Numbered from the stretch's first letter, positions 1 to 6,225 are shown. The stretch: 6,490 nt of DNA from Candidatus Blautia intestinipullorum (GCA_019120475.1 DWVA01000284.1:1-6490), one strand, 5' to 3'. Program-made: numbers and translations. The notes: generated by a model not told the origin, from the letters alone.

Positions 1-20
1 TAGTGCGACAGCCCCCCTGA
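1..20 (-). terminator. Possible first arm of an intrinsic terminator after plsC, cut by the window edge
   Basis: Directly after the plsC stop codon the minus strand reads TCAGGGGGGCTGTCGCACTA and then the window ends. A GC-rich run this close to a stop codon looks like the left arm of a terminator hairpin. I recall similar GGGGGCTGTCGC-type terminator stems in Lachnospiraceae genomes, but this was not checked. The second arm and T-run are not in the window, so pairing cannot be tested. The G-run could instead belong to the ribosome binding region of the next gene. Confidence 0.35.
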
Positions 21-743
21 TTATTCTTCCCATCCTCCGTAAGCCTTAATGGTTTCTTCTATTCTCCGTTTCACTTCTGCAGCTATTTCTGTAGATTTCA
101 TATCCTTATACTCCTCATAAGGAATAGGCTCCAGAAAATGCACCTGTACGGTCAGAGGAGCCACAGATCCTGTATCGAAGGATTTGTAGGAATCAATAAG
201 AGCCACCGGAACCACAGGACATTTTGCTTTCATTGCAGCCTTAAAGCTTCCCCCTTTAAATTCCTGGGGATGATTTCCCTTCTTGCTTCTCGTTCCCTCT
301 GCGAAGATCAGATAATTCCGTCCCTTTTTCACTTCTTTTGTTACATTAATGATCACCTGCATAGACTGCTTGATATCTTCCCTGTCAATTACGAACGCCT
401 TCATACAGGCAAAAACCTGTTTTAAAAACGGAATATTTCCTATTTCCTGTTTTGCAACAACTGAAAAAGGTACAGGACATGCCTGTATGATGGCAAGTAC
501 ATCGTACAGGCCCTGATGATTGGGATAAAAGATAAAACCATTCTGCTGCGGTATATTTTCCGTCCCGTGAGCATCTATTGTAATATTTCCGCCCTTGTTT
601 GCTCTTCCGTCGATCATCTTCAAAAGCGCATACCTTTTTTCTTCTGTATACCGGTCCACATGAGAAGCATACCAGCACAGCTTGCACCAGGCAAACGGTA
701 CCAGAGGAAGATTTCTTAATATCATCATGATAATTCTTTTCAT
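21..743 (-). CDS. plsC: 1-acyl-sn-glycerol-3-phosphate acyltransferase (PlsC/LPLAT family)
   Basis: This 240-residue enzyme transfers an acyl group to lysophosphatidic acid to give phosphatidic acid, the precursor of membrane phospholipids. It acts at the cytoplasmic face of the membrane. The family's acyltransferase blocks are visible in order: the HX4D catalytic motif as H76-QGLY-D81 within YPNHQGLYD, block II around F117-R121 (FVIDR), block III as FAEGTRS at 147-153 with E149 and Ala in place of the usual Pro, and block IV as VVPVAL at 177-182. Residues 5-25 are hydrophobic and may seat the protein on the membrane. Length is normal for the family. The ATG start is preceded by AAGGAG at 757-762, 13 nt away, which is rather long; no in-frame alternative start lies between it and the ATG. 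It follows the membrane-protein gene by 29 bp and is probably the last gene of the gyrase operon. Family assignment is firm; acyl-donor preference cannot be read from the sequence. Confidence 0.93.
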   Translation of the reverse strand: MKRIIMMILRNLPLVPFAWCKLCWYASHVDRYTEEKRYALLKMIDGRANKGGNITIDAHGTENIPQQNGFIFYPNHQGLYDVLAIIQACPVPFSVVAKQEIGNIPFLKQVFACMKAFVIDREDIKQSMQVIINVTKEVKKGRNYLIFAEGTRSKKGNHPQEFKGGSFKAAMKAKCPVVPVALIDSYKSFDTGSVAPLTVQVHFLEPIPYEEYKDMKSTEIAAEVKRRIEETIKAYGGWEE

Positions 744-772
744 TCTTCTGTAGTCACTCCTTCACAGATTTC

Positions 773-1429
773 TCAGCTCAGTTTTGAGGCAATCTTTTCT
801 TCATATCCCGGATTCTTTTTGGTAAATGTTTCATATGCCGTCACATAATCCTTATACGCATCCGTCTTCATAAAATCCGCATACTTTTCGGCCGCCTGCA
901 TACTCAGCTCATCCGTAATCTCTGAAGGAGGAAGCACATAATATTTATCGTCTCTCTTCTGAGTCATATAAGTGCTGATGCAGGGATAGGACTGGTCTTT
1001 ATCCAGAACAAGACTGTACACGATATATACATATGTATAGTTCCCGTCTTCATAAATGATATTACAATCGTCTATTTCCACCTTTTCCGGATTATGCGCC
1101 TGGAAATAACTGATTGTCGCTGAAATCTCTTTCTGAAGATTGTCATCTGCCTTTTTCACGCCGTAACAGTTTCTGATTTTTCTCTCGCTGCCTTTCACAT
1201 AGGACTCTACAAGCGATCTTACCACCTTCTCAGGTGTTTTGTGGCTGACGCCGCATCCTCTGAACGCAAAGATCAAAATAACTGCCAGAGCGATAAGTAT
1301 GACTGCTCCGGCAATTATCCTGATATCCGGCAGTTTTTTAAGAAAATTCAGGCTGATCCCCGCAGACTTTCGTTTTACTTGTTTCTTTCCTCTGCTTTCG
1401 CTGCGTCTGACAGCTTTTTTCTTTTCCAT
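773..1429 (-). CDS. Single-pass membrane protein of unknown function, cotranscribed with gyrase
   Basis: I do not recognise this 218-residue protein. It begins with a very basic segment (residues 1-34, with KKK, RGKK, KRK and KK clusters), followed by one strongly hydrophobic stretch at about 36-56 (RIIAGAVILIALAVILIFAF). By the positive-inside rule the N-terminus would be cytoplasmic and residues 60-218 outside. The outer part has an alternating helix and beta-like pattern (YTYVYIVYSLVL around 131-142) and cysteines at 88, 122 and 150. The layout loosely recalls small NTF2-like or DUF4878-type extracytoplasmic domains, but that is a guess from shape. Cys59 follows the membrane segment in FRGC, which does not fit a lipobox, so a lipoprotein is unlikely. 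The start is supported by AAAGGGG at 1443-1449, which overlaps the gyrA stop codon. The gene lies 18 bp after gyrA and 29 bp before plsC, which indicates cotranscription. It is a real gene with good operon context, but its function is open. Confidence 0.85.
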   Translation of the reverse strand: MEKKKAVRRSESRGKKQVKRKSAGISLNFLKKLPDIRIIAGAVILIALAVILIFAFRGCGVSHKTPEKVVRSLVESYVKGSERKIRNCYGVKKADDNLQKEISATISYFQAHNPEKVEIDDCNIIYEDGNYTYVYIVYSLVLDKDQSYPCISTYMTQKRDDKYYVLPPSEITDELSMQAAEKYADFMKTDAYKDYVTAYETFTKKNPGYEEKIASKLS

Positions 1430-1447
1430 AATTGCCTGTTTACCCCT

Positions 1448-3991
1448 TTATTCTTCTTCTGGTTTCTTCTCTTCCTCTTTTGTTGTCTCTTTCTCTGCCT
1501 GTTCCTGCGTTCCGGCGTCTTCTGCCGGTCTCTCCTCTTCCTTTTCTCTGACCTTTGCAAAGCTTGCGACAGTAACTCCCTCAGGAAGATTGATCAGTTT
1601 TACTCCCGAAGTGATTCTTCCAAGAATGGAAATATCAGAACACTGGAGACGGATGATAATGCCTTCTGTATTGATCATCATAATCTCATTTTCTTCATTG
1701 ACGGCCTTCGCCCCGATTACATTTCCTGTTTTTTCTGTAATCTTATAGCATTTCACACCTTTGCCGCCTCTGTTCTGACATGTAAACTCACTGATGGATG
1801 TACGTTTTCCCATACCATGTTCCGATACCACCAGAAGATAATATCCCTGTGAGTTCAGCTGCATAGCCACAACCTCATCTCCGTCCAGAAGATTAATTCC
1901 CCTGACTCCCATAGACACTCTTCCGGTACTTCTGACATCTGTTTCTCTGAAACGGATACACTGTCCGTACTTTGTAACAAGAATAATATCTTTTTTATTA
2001 TTGGTAGCCTTTACTTCGATCAGCTCATCATCGTCTCTGAGAGCAATCGCCGCCAGACCTACTTTCCGCACATTCGCGTATTCCTGAATAGGGGTCTTCT
2101 TGACAAGACCGTTTTTCGTGGCCATCATCAGATATTGACCCTCTTCAAATTTATTGATGGGAATTACCGCTGTGATCCGCTCATCCGGCATAAGCTGCAG
2201 AAGATTAATGATCGCCGTACCTCTCGCAGTTCTTCCCGCTTCCGGTATCTCGTACGCTTTCAGACGGTAGACTCTTCCTGTGTTCGTGAAGAACATGACA
2301 TAATGATGGGTAGTCGTCATCATCAGTTCTTCAATATAATCGTCCTCCAGTGTCTGCATACCCTTGATTCCTTTTCCTCCACGGTTCTGGCTGCGGAAAT
2401 TATCTACTGTCATCCTCTTGATATATCCCAGCTTTGTCATGGTAATAACAGTATTTTCCCTGGGAATCATATCTTCCATAGAGATATCATAAGCGTCAAA
2501 TCCAATGGCGGTTCTTCTGTCGTCTCCGTATTTATCCGCTATGGCAAGGATTTCTTCCCTGATCACCCGGAGCAGAAGATTTCTGTCCTCAAGTATTGCT
2601 TTCAGTTTTCGTATTTTTTCCATCAGCTCCGCATATTCTGCTTCCAGCTTTTCTCTTTCCAAACCGGTCAGTGTACGAAGACGCATATCGACAATCGCCT
2701 GAGCCTGAACGTCTGTCAGTTCAAAGCGGTTCATCAATTCCTGTTTGGCGATCTGTACACTTCTTGATCCTCTGATAATATGGATCACTTCGTCAATATT
2801 GTCGAGAGCTTTCAGAAGACCTTCCAAAATATGCGCACGTTCCTGCGCCTTGTTCAGATCATATTTTGTTCTTCTGGTAACAACATCCTCCTGATGAGCC
2901 AGATAATAATTCAGCATCTCGGAAAGATTCAGTACCTTTGGCTCCAGACTTCCCTTGGTGGAAACAAGGCAGAGCATGATCACACCGAAAGTATCCTGAA
3001 GCTGCGTATGCTTATAAAGCTGGTTCAGCACTACATTGGCATTTGCGTCTTTGCGCAGATCGATGCAGATACGCATACCTTCCCTGCTGGAATGATCGTT
3101 CAGATCTGTAATGCCGTCGATTTTTTTCTCGCGGACAAGTTCCGCGATCTTTTCAATAAGGCGGGCCTTATTTACAAGATACGGAAGCTCCGTAACGATA
3201 ATGCGGGATTTTCCATTAGGAAGCGTCTCTATATTCGTCACCGCCCGCACCCTTATCTTTCCTCTTCCGGTACGGTAAGTCTCTTCAATTCCCCTTGTTC
3301 CTAAGATTGTAGCTCCTGTGGGGAAATCAGGTCCCTTTACGATTTCCAGAAGCTCTTCGATGGTTGTCTCTCTCTGCTCCTCAATAATATTATCAATGAT
3401 CTTCACGACTGCCCGGATCACTTCCCTGAGATTATGAGGAGGGATATTGGTAGCCATTCCTACGGCAATACCTGAAGTACCGTTTACTAGCAGATTCGGA
3501 TAACGGGAAGGAAGCACTACAGGTTCTCTTTCCGTTTCGTCAAAGTTCGGCTGAAAGTCCACTGTGTCTTTGTTGATATCAGCCAGCATTTCCATGGAAA
3601 TTTTACTTAAGCGGGCCTCTGTGTACCTCATGGCGGCCGCTCCGTCTCCGTCTACAGATCCAAAGTTTCCATGGCCGTCTACCAGAGGATATCTGGTGGA
3701 CCATTCCTGGGCCATATTTACAAGCGCTCCGTAAATAGAACTGTCTCCGTGGGGATGATATTTACCCATGGTATCTCCAACGATACGGGCGCATTTACGA
3801 TGAGGCTTATCCGGTCCGTTATTCAGCTCGATCATAGAGTAGAGAACTCTTCGCTGCACAGGCTTCAGACCGTCTCTTACATCCGGAAGAGCCCGGGAAG
3901 CAATAACGCTCATGGCGTAATCAATATAAGATTTCTCCATGGTTTTCTGAAGGTCTACCTCATGGACTTTATCAAAAATATTGTCTTCCAT
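1448..3991 (-). CDS. gyrA: DNA gyrase subunit A
   Basis: This is the 847-residue DNA-cleaving and DNA-wrapping subunit of gyrase, a type IIA topoisomerase that introduces negative supercoils with GyrB. The winged-helix and tower breakage-reunion core covers about residues 30-490. It contains the catalytic tyrosine Y123 in AAAMRYTE (E. coli Y122), the adjacent R122, and the DNA-intercalating isoleucine I175 in TSGIAVGMATNIPPHN. The C-terminal beta-pinwheel covers about 500-812 and carries a GyrA box variant QNRGGKG at 535-541, with an exact second copy at 739-745. GRTARGTAIINLLQL at 586-600 is also GyrA-like and argues against ParC. The protein ends in a charged tail (813-847) with 15 acidic and 8 basic residues. 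In the quinolone region the bridge serine is kept (S84 = E. coli S83), but the acidic partner is Gly (G88 = E. coli D87). The gene starts 11 bp after gyrB and is probably translationally coupled to it. The 18-bp gap to the next gene suggests the operon continues. Confidence 0.98.
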   Translation of the reverse strand: MEDNIFDKVHEVDLQKTMEKSYIDYAMSVIASRALPDVRDGLKPVQRRVLYSMIELNNGPDKPHRKCARIVGDTMGKYHPHGDSSIYGALVNMAQEWSTRYPLVDGHGNFGSVDGDGAAAMRYTEARLSKISMEMLADINKDTVDFQPNFDETEREPVVLPSRYPNLLVNGTSGIAVGMATNIPPHNLREVIRAVVKIIDNIIEEQRETTIEELLEIVKGPDFPTGATILGTRGIEETYRTGRGKIRVRAVTNIETLPNGKSRIIVTELPYLVNKARLIEKIAELVREKKIDGITDLNDHSSREGMRICIDLRKDANANVVLNQLYKHTQLQDTFGVIMLCLVSTKGSLEPKVLNLSEMLNYYLAHQEDVVTRRTKYDLNKAQERAHILEGLLKALDNIDEVIHIIRGSRSVQIAKQELMNRFELTDVQAQAIVDMRLRTLTGLEREKLEAEYAELMEKIRKLKAILEDRNLLLRVIREEILAIADKYGDDRRTAIGFDAYDISMEDMIPRENTVITMTKLGYIKRMTVDNFRSQNRGGKGIKGMQTLEDDYIEELMMTTTHHYVMFFTNTGRVYRLKAYEIPEAGRTARGTAIINLLQLMPDERITAVIPINKFEEGQYLMMATKNGLVKKTPIQEYANVRKVGLAAIALRDDDELIEVKATNNKKDIILVTKYGQCIRFRETDVRSTGRVSMGVRGINLLDGDEVVAMQLNSQGYYLLVVSEHGMGKRTSISEFTCQNRGGKGVKCYKITEKTGNVIGAKAVNEENEIMMINTEGIIIRLQCSDISILGRITSGVKLINLPEGVTVASFAKVREKEEERPAEDAGTQEQAEKETTKEEEKKPEEE

Positions 3992-3998
3992 TTTTTAT

Positions 3999-4004
3999 TC
4001 TCCT
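3999..4004 (-). promoter_or_regulatory. gyrA ribosome binding site overlapping the gyrB stop codon
   Basis: The minus strand reads CTAGGAGAATAAAAAATG across the junction. AGGAGA lies 7 nt before the gyrA ATG, and its first two bases are the last two of the gyrB TAG. Ribosomes ending gyrB therefore stop on the gyrA Shine-Dalgarno. This fits translational coupling and balanced production of the two subunits of the A2B2 enzyme. The spacing also fixes the gyrA start. Confidence 0.85.
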
Positions 4005-5928
4005 AGATATCCAGATTTTCTACAAACCTTGCGTTTTCCTCGATAAATTCTCTTCTCGGCTCCACCTTGTCTCCCATAAGAGTAGTAAAGGTAAGGTCAA
4101 TTTCCGAGGTTGCAGACTCGTCCATGGTCACTCTCAAAAGAACCCTCTTCTCAGGATCCATAGTCGTTTCCCAAAGCTGGTCGGAATCCATTTCACCCAG
4201 TCCTTTGTATCTCTGGATCTTATTGTTATTGTCACGTCCGATTTCTTCCAGAATCCTGTTTAATTCAGCATCATTGTAAGCATACCAGACTTTTTTGTTT
4301 TTTTCGATTTTGTAAAGAGGCGGCTGTGCAAGATACACATACCCCTGTTTGATCAGTTCCGGCATAAAGCGGTATAAAAAGGTCAGAAGGAGCGTAGCAA
4401 TATGAGCTCCGTCCACATCGGCATCCGTCATTATGATGATCTTATGATAACGCAGCTTGCTGATATCAAAATCTTCATGTATTCCTGTGCCGAAGGCCGT
4501 GATCATGGCCTTGATTTCTTTATTTCCGTAAATCTTATCAAGACGTGCCTTCTCCACATTGAGAATCTTTCCACGGAGAGGAAGAATTGCCTGGGTCACA
4601 CGGTTTCTTGCCGTTTTTGCGGAACCTCCCGCGGAATCTCCCTCAACAATGTAAATCTCGCAGTTCTTCGGATCCTTATCTGAACAGTCCGCAAGCTTGC
4701 CCGGAAGGGACATTCCATCCAGCGCTGATTTTCTTCTTGTAAGATCTCTTGCCTTGCGCGCCGCCTCTCTTGCCCGCTGCGCAAGAACAGATTTCTCAAC
4801 TGTAGCTTTGGCTACAGCCGGATTCTGTTCAAGAAAAATTTCAAGCTGTCTGCTGACCACAGAATCCACGGCGCCTCTTGCCTCGCTGTTTCCCAGCTTC
4901 TGCTTTGTCTGCCCCTCAAACTGAGGTTCCTCTATTTTAACGCTTATGATAGCAGTCAGTCCTTCGCGGATATCGTCTCCGCTTAAATTCGGCTCGCTGT
5001 CTTTCAGAAGCTTATTTTTTCTGGCATAATCGTTAAATGTCTTCGTAAGGGCGTTTCTAAATCCCATAATGTGAGTTCCGCCCTCCGGAGTATTGATGTT
5101 ATTTACAAAACCATAAGTATTTTCTGTATACGAGTCGTTGTGCTGCATGGCGACTTCCACAAAGACTCCGTCCTTTTCACCCTCACAGTAAATAACATCC
5201 GGGTAAAGAGGTTCCTTGCTTTTGTTCAGATAAGTAACAAACTCCCGGATTCCCCCTTCATAGTGAAAGGATTTTTCCTTATGCGGATCTTCTCTGGCGT
5301 CTGTCAGTATGATTTTGAGCCCTTTTGTCAGAAACGCCATTTCACGAAGACGCTGCTTCAGGATATCATAATCAAATACCGTTTCTTCAAAAATCTCTTT
5401 ATCCGGCAGAAAGTCCACCCTTGTTCCCGTCATTTCAGAGGCACAGTCTCCGATGATCTTCAGAGGATACATGGTATGTCCTCTCTCATATCTCTGCTTA
5501 TACATTTTTCCTTCATGACAGATGGTTACTTCCAGCCATTCGGACAGGGCGTTTACCACTGACGCGCCTACTCCGTGAAGACCTCCGGAAACCTTGTATC
5601 CTCCGCCGCCGAATTTTCCTCCCGCGTGGAGAACTGTAAATACAACCTCCACCGCAGGAATTCCTGCTTTATGATTAATTCCCACCGGAATTCCTCGTCC
5701 GTTATCTACAACAGTAATGGAATTATCCGGATTGATCGTTACCTGTATTTCCGTACAGAATCCAGCTAATGCTTCGTCCACTGAATTATCTACGATTTCA
5801 TATACAAGATGATGCAGGCCCCGGCCTGATGTACTTCCGATGTACATACCCGGTCTTTTCCGCACAGCTTCCAGTCCTTCCAGAATCTGAATCTGGTCCG
5901 CTCCGTACTCTGTATTCTCTCCGCCCAT
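4003..5928 (-). CDS. gyrB: DNA gyrase subunit B
   Basis: This is the 641-residue ATPase subunit of DNA gyrase. Its ATP-driven dimerisation captures the DNA segment passed through the GyrA-held break. The GHKL ATPase domain (about 1-220) shows the general base E44 and N48 in YEIVDNSVDEA, D75 in VVDNGRGIP, and the ATP lid SGGLHGVGASVVNALS at 114-129. The transducer domain (about 221-390) carries the QTK loop at 340-342. The TOPRIM domain shows E429 in EGDSAGG and D502, D504 and D506 in TDADVDGAH, the magnesium ligands for cleavage. The C-terminus has IQRYKGLGEM (571-580), QLWETTMDP and the terminal EPRREFIEENA block. The length matches the short Gram-positive form, which lacks the roughly 170-residue insert of E. 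coli GyrB. H138 stands where E. coli has R136, the aminocoumarin contact. The start is fixed by AGGAGG 6 nt upstream. It is the first gene of the putative operon. Confidence 0.98.
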   Translation of the reverse strand: MGGENTEYGADQIQILEGLEAVRKRPGMYIGSTSGRGLHHLVYEIVDNSVDEALAGFCTEIQVTINPDNSITVVDNGRGIPVGINHKAGIPAVEVVFTVLHAGGKFGGGGYKVSGGLHGVGASVVNALSEWLEVTICHEGKMYKQRYERGHTMYPLKIIGDCASEMTGTRVDFLPDKEIFEETVFDYDILKQRLREMAFLTKGLKIILTDAREDPHKEKSFHYEGGIREFVTYLNKSKEPLYPDVIYCEGEKDGVFVEVAMQHNDSYTENTYGFVNNINTPEGGTHIMGFRNALTKTFNDYARKNKLLKDSEPNLSGDDIREGLTAIISVKIEEPQFEGQTKQKLGNSEARGAVDSVVSRQLEIFLEQNPAVAKATVEKSVLAQRAREAARKARDLTRRKSALDGMSLPGKLADCSDKDPKNCEIYIVEGDSAGGSAKTARNRVTQAILPLRGKILNVEKARLDKIYGNKEIKAMITAFGTGIHEDFDISKLRYHKIIIMTDADVDGAHIATLLLTFLYRFMPELIKQGYVYLAQPPLYKIEKNKKVWYAYNDAELNRILEEIGRDNNNKIQRYKGLGEMDSDQLWETTMDPEKRVLLRVTMDESATSEIDLTFTTLMGDKVEPRREFIEENARFVENLDI

Positions 5929-5934
5929 GTGCTT

Positions 5935-5940
5935 CCTCCT
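5935..5940 (-). promoter_or_regulatory. gyrB ribosome binding site
   Basis: A consensus AGGAGG lies 6 nt before the gyrB ATG and supports that start. It follows the TGA of the short leader ORF with a single base between, so a ribosome ending that ORF would cover this site. Confidence 0.88.
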
Positions 5941-5941
5941 G

Positions 5942-6034
5942 TCATTTCAAAATTTCAAATTTTCCGCATCTGCTGCGGCAGTTCGGGGATATCTGTAAAA
6001 TATCACTATCATAACTATATTGAGACATCAGCAT
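5942..6034 (-). CDS. Possible 30-residue leader ORF upstream of gyrB
   Basis: An open frame of 30 codons plus TGA runs from ATG at 6034 through the gyrB leader, out of frame with gyrB. It would encode a peptide beginning MLMSQYSYDS and ending GKFEILK. A second in-frame ATG is codon 3, and an in-frame TAG lies upstream, so this is not the tail of a longer gene here. Its stop codon lies one base before the gyrB AGGAGG, an arrangement typical of coupled leader peptides. Against it, no good ribosome binding site precedes the ATG (GAGGG is about 16 nt away), and a frame of this length can occur by chance. I recognise no homology. It is listed because of its placement, not because coding is shown. 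Confidence 0.2.
   Translation of the reverse strand: MLMSQYSYDSDILQISPNCRSRCGKFEILK
5944..5959. repeat. Two tandem copies of ATTTCAAA just before the gyrB ribosome binding site
   Basis: The plus strand carries ATTTCAAA twice in exact tandem at 5944-5951 and 5952-5959. On the transcript this gives an AU-rich, weakly structured stretch immediately upstream of the gyrB Shine-Dalgarno. It could act as a ribosome standby or translation-enhancing site; that role is inference. Confidence 0.7.
5964..5978 (-). other. Small GC-rich hairpin in the gyrB leader
   Basis: The minus strand reads CCGCAGCAGATGCGG, a perfect 5-bp stem with a 5-nt loop, ending 23 nt before the gyrB Shine-Dalgarno. What follows is A-rich, not a T-run, so it is not a terminator. 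It lies inside the possible leader ORF, so translation of that ORF would melt it. Confidence 0.5.
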
Positions 6035-6060
6035 GGTAAAATCTGCTTTTCCCTCTGATG
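6026..6060 (-). repeat. Inverted repeat CATCAG/CTGATG in the gyrB leader
   Basis: CATCAG (6055-6060 read on the minus strand) and CTGATG (6026-6031) are perfect 6-bp inverted arms separated by 23 nt. In RNA this would be a modest hairpin, and the downstream arm overlaps the first codons of the possible leader ORF. The long loop makes it weak and it may be chance. Confidence 0.3.
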
Positions 6061-6083
6061 AATAGACACAATAATACTAATTT

Positions 6084-6092
6084 ATTATAACA
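6084..6092 (-). promoter_or_regulatory. Extended -10 promoter for the gyrB-gyrA operon
   Basis: The minus strand reads TGTTATAAT: a perfect TATAAT hexamer at 6084-6089 preceded by the TGN extension. The best -35 candidate at 17-18 bp spacing (around 6107-6113, ATGGCG or TGGCGG) matches TTGACA poorly, as is common in extended -10 promoters. Transcription would begin near 6077, giving a leader of about 149 nt before gyrB. The placement, after the rsmI terminator and upstream of the first gene, supports it. A further TATTAT lies about 12 bp downstream. Confidence 0.7.
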
Positions 6093-6127
6093 CAAAAACT
6101 TTGTTCCCGCCATTAATTTTCAGTGAG

Positions 6128-6139
6128 TTTGTAAACAAA
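6128..6139. repeat. Palindrome TTTGTAAACAAA upstream of the gyrB promoter
   Basis: Perfect 5-bp inverted arms TTTGT and ACAAA flank two bases. The site lies roughly 50-62 bp upstream of the predicted transcription start, between the rsmI terminator and the -10 element. It could be an operator or an A/T-rich upstream promoter element. AT-rich palindromes of this size also occur by chance. Confidence 0.3.
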
Positions 6140-6154
6140 TACAGTCTTTTTCAT

Positions 6155-6206
6155 AAAAGAAAAAACCTCCTGAACTTCGGAAGCCATTCCCAAATTCAGA
6201 AGATTT
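6155..6206 (-). terminator. Strong intrinsic terminator after rsmI
   Basis: On the minus strand, 20-nt arms at 6187-6206 and 6163-6182 flank the tetraloop TGGC. They pair at 19 of 20 positions (several G-U) with a single G-G mismatch four pairs from the loop. The right arm runs into TTTTTTCTTTT at 6155-6165. The hairpin begins 19 nt after the rsmI stop codon. There is no strong T-run on the other side, so it acts in the minus direction. It isolates the gyrase operon from upstream transcription. Confidence 0.93.
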
Positions 6207-6225
6207 CTCTATTCAACGCCTTCTT

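Noticed and set aside
385..687. 100-codon minus-strand frame within plsC
   Set aside because: It is a shifted frame inside plsC, whose own frame carries all the acyltransferase motifs.
1247..1258. Lipoprotein processing site at FRGC in the membrane protein
   Set aside because: Phe at -3 and Arg at -2 do not fit a lipobox, and the hydrophobic segment is long enough for a stable membrane anchor.
1375..1560. Arg/Lys-rich 61-codon frame on the minus strand
   Set aside because: It is a shifted reading of the purine-rich end of gyrA and the start of the next gene. The basic composition comes from AGA/AAG-rich DNA.
1239..1852. Two overlapping plus-strand open frames of 169 and 203 codons
   Set aside because: They lie antisense to the gyrA tail and the start of the membrane gene. 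The Phe/Ser/Cys-rich translation is what the complement of a purine-rich coding strand gives, and no ribosome binding site or family match is seen.
2135..2767. Plus-strand open frame of 210 codons
   Set aside because: It is antisense to the conserved GyrA core and pinwheel, where the reverse frame is clearly the real gene. The same reasoning applies to the plus-strand frames at 2780-3304, 3671-4006 and 5071-5562.
1448..5928. The pair as topoisomerase IV (parE-parC) instead of gyrase
   Set aside because: The A subunit has GyrA-box motifs, a full pinwheel and GRTARGTAIINLLQL, and the B subunit reads as GyrB throughout. ParC normally lacks the GyrA box.
3961..5940. DnaA boxes or an origin near gyrB
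   Set aside because: Several TTATCCGG-like strings occur inside coding sequence, but none matches TTATCCACA and they do not cluster.
5998..6041. Second promoter inside the gyrB leader (TTTACC with TATAGT or TATGAT)
   Set aside because: The TTTACC to TATAGT spacing is only 15 bp, and TATGAT has no acceptable -35. It is too weak to call.
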